Shown: piece by piece, positions 5,913-5,915 of the stretch
Layout of the letters: every line of letters begins with the position of its first letter
How positions within the stretch are numbered: position 1 is the stretch's first letter
Source of the DNA: Deltaproteobacteria bacterium
GTDB taxonomy: Bacteria > Desulfobacterota > DSM-4660 > Desulfatiglandales > HGW-15
Assembly (NCBI GenBank): GCA_019308525.1
Contig: JAFDIC010000263.1
Span: 1-5,915 of the forward strand
DNA: 5,915 nt
Direction of reading: 5' to 3'
The notes under the pieces: model-generated
Told to the model about the DNA's origin: nothing
Databases searched by the model: none
Seen by the model: the letters and a program-made list of their open reading frames with translations, nothing else
Translations under genes and position numbers: made by a program

Positions 5913-5915
5913 ACT

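Overview
The window is a compact, single-strand (+) segment of a bacterial chromosome. It carries most of a branched-chain amino acid type (LIV/HAAT family) ABC importer with an acyl-CoA synthetase gene embedded in it, followed by a short-chain dehydrogenase of the HSD17B10 (3-hydroxyacyl-CoA dehydrogenase type 2) kind. Base composition looks moderate, with no strong codon bias. The combination of a LIV transporter, a FadD15/ACSL-type synthetase and beta-oxidation enzymes is familiar from Desulfobacterota (former Deltaproteobacteria) and other fatty-acid or aromatic-acid degraders. That assignment is an inference from gene content only; nothing in the window fixes the taxon.

Layout: a 5'-truncated livG ATPase (1-560); livF, the second ATPase (589-1365); a long-chain-type acyl-CoA synthetase (1365-3164); livM permease (3171-4151); livH permease (4172-5050); a 94-base gap with regulatory-looking sequence (5051-5144); and the HSD10-like dehydrogenase (5145-5912). 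The five genes from livG to livH are separated by at most 28 bases or overlap (livF/synthetase TGATG), so they almost certainly form one transcript. The dehydrogenase has its own ribosome binding site and a longer leader. It may be read from the same transcript or from its own promoter. No periplasmic substrate-binding protein lies in the window, and the first part of livG is outside it.

Working model (inference): LivH and LivM form the membrane channel, LivG and LivF power it, the synthetase activates an incoming carboxylic acid to its CoA thioester, and the dehydrogenase oxidises a 3-hydroxyacyl-CoA intermediate. The placement of the synthetase between the ATPase and permease genes argues that the cargo may be a carboxylate rather than, or as well as, leucine/isoleucine/valine.

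The least explained signals are at and just inside the dehydrogenase gene. The leader holds an imperfect 16-base palindrome, a tandem AGGCAAA repeat and a small hairpin that includes the ribosome binding site. About 110 bases into the coding region there is a perfect 9-bp hairpin, followed directly by a second hairpin with a run of eight T, and a shared 9-base direct repeat that would allow alternative pairing. This resembles an attenuator but could be chance in coding sequence. No RNA genes, CRISPR arrays, insertion sequences or phage genes were seen, and the protein families themselves are all known.
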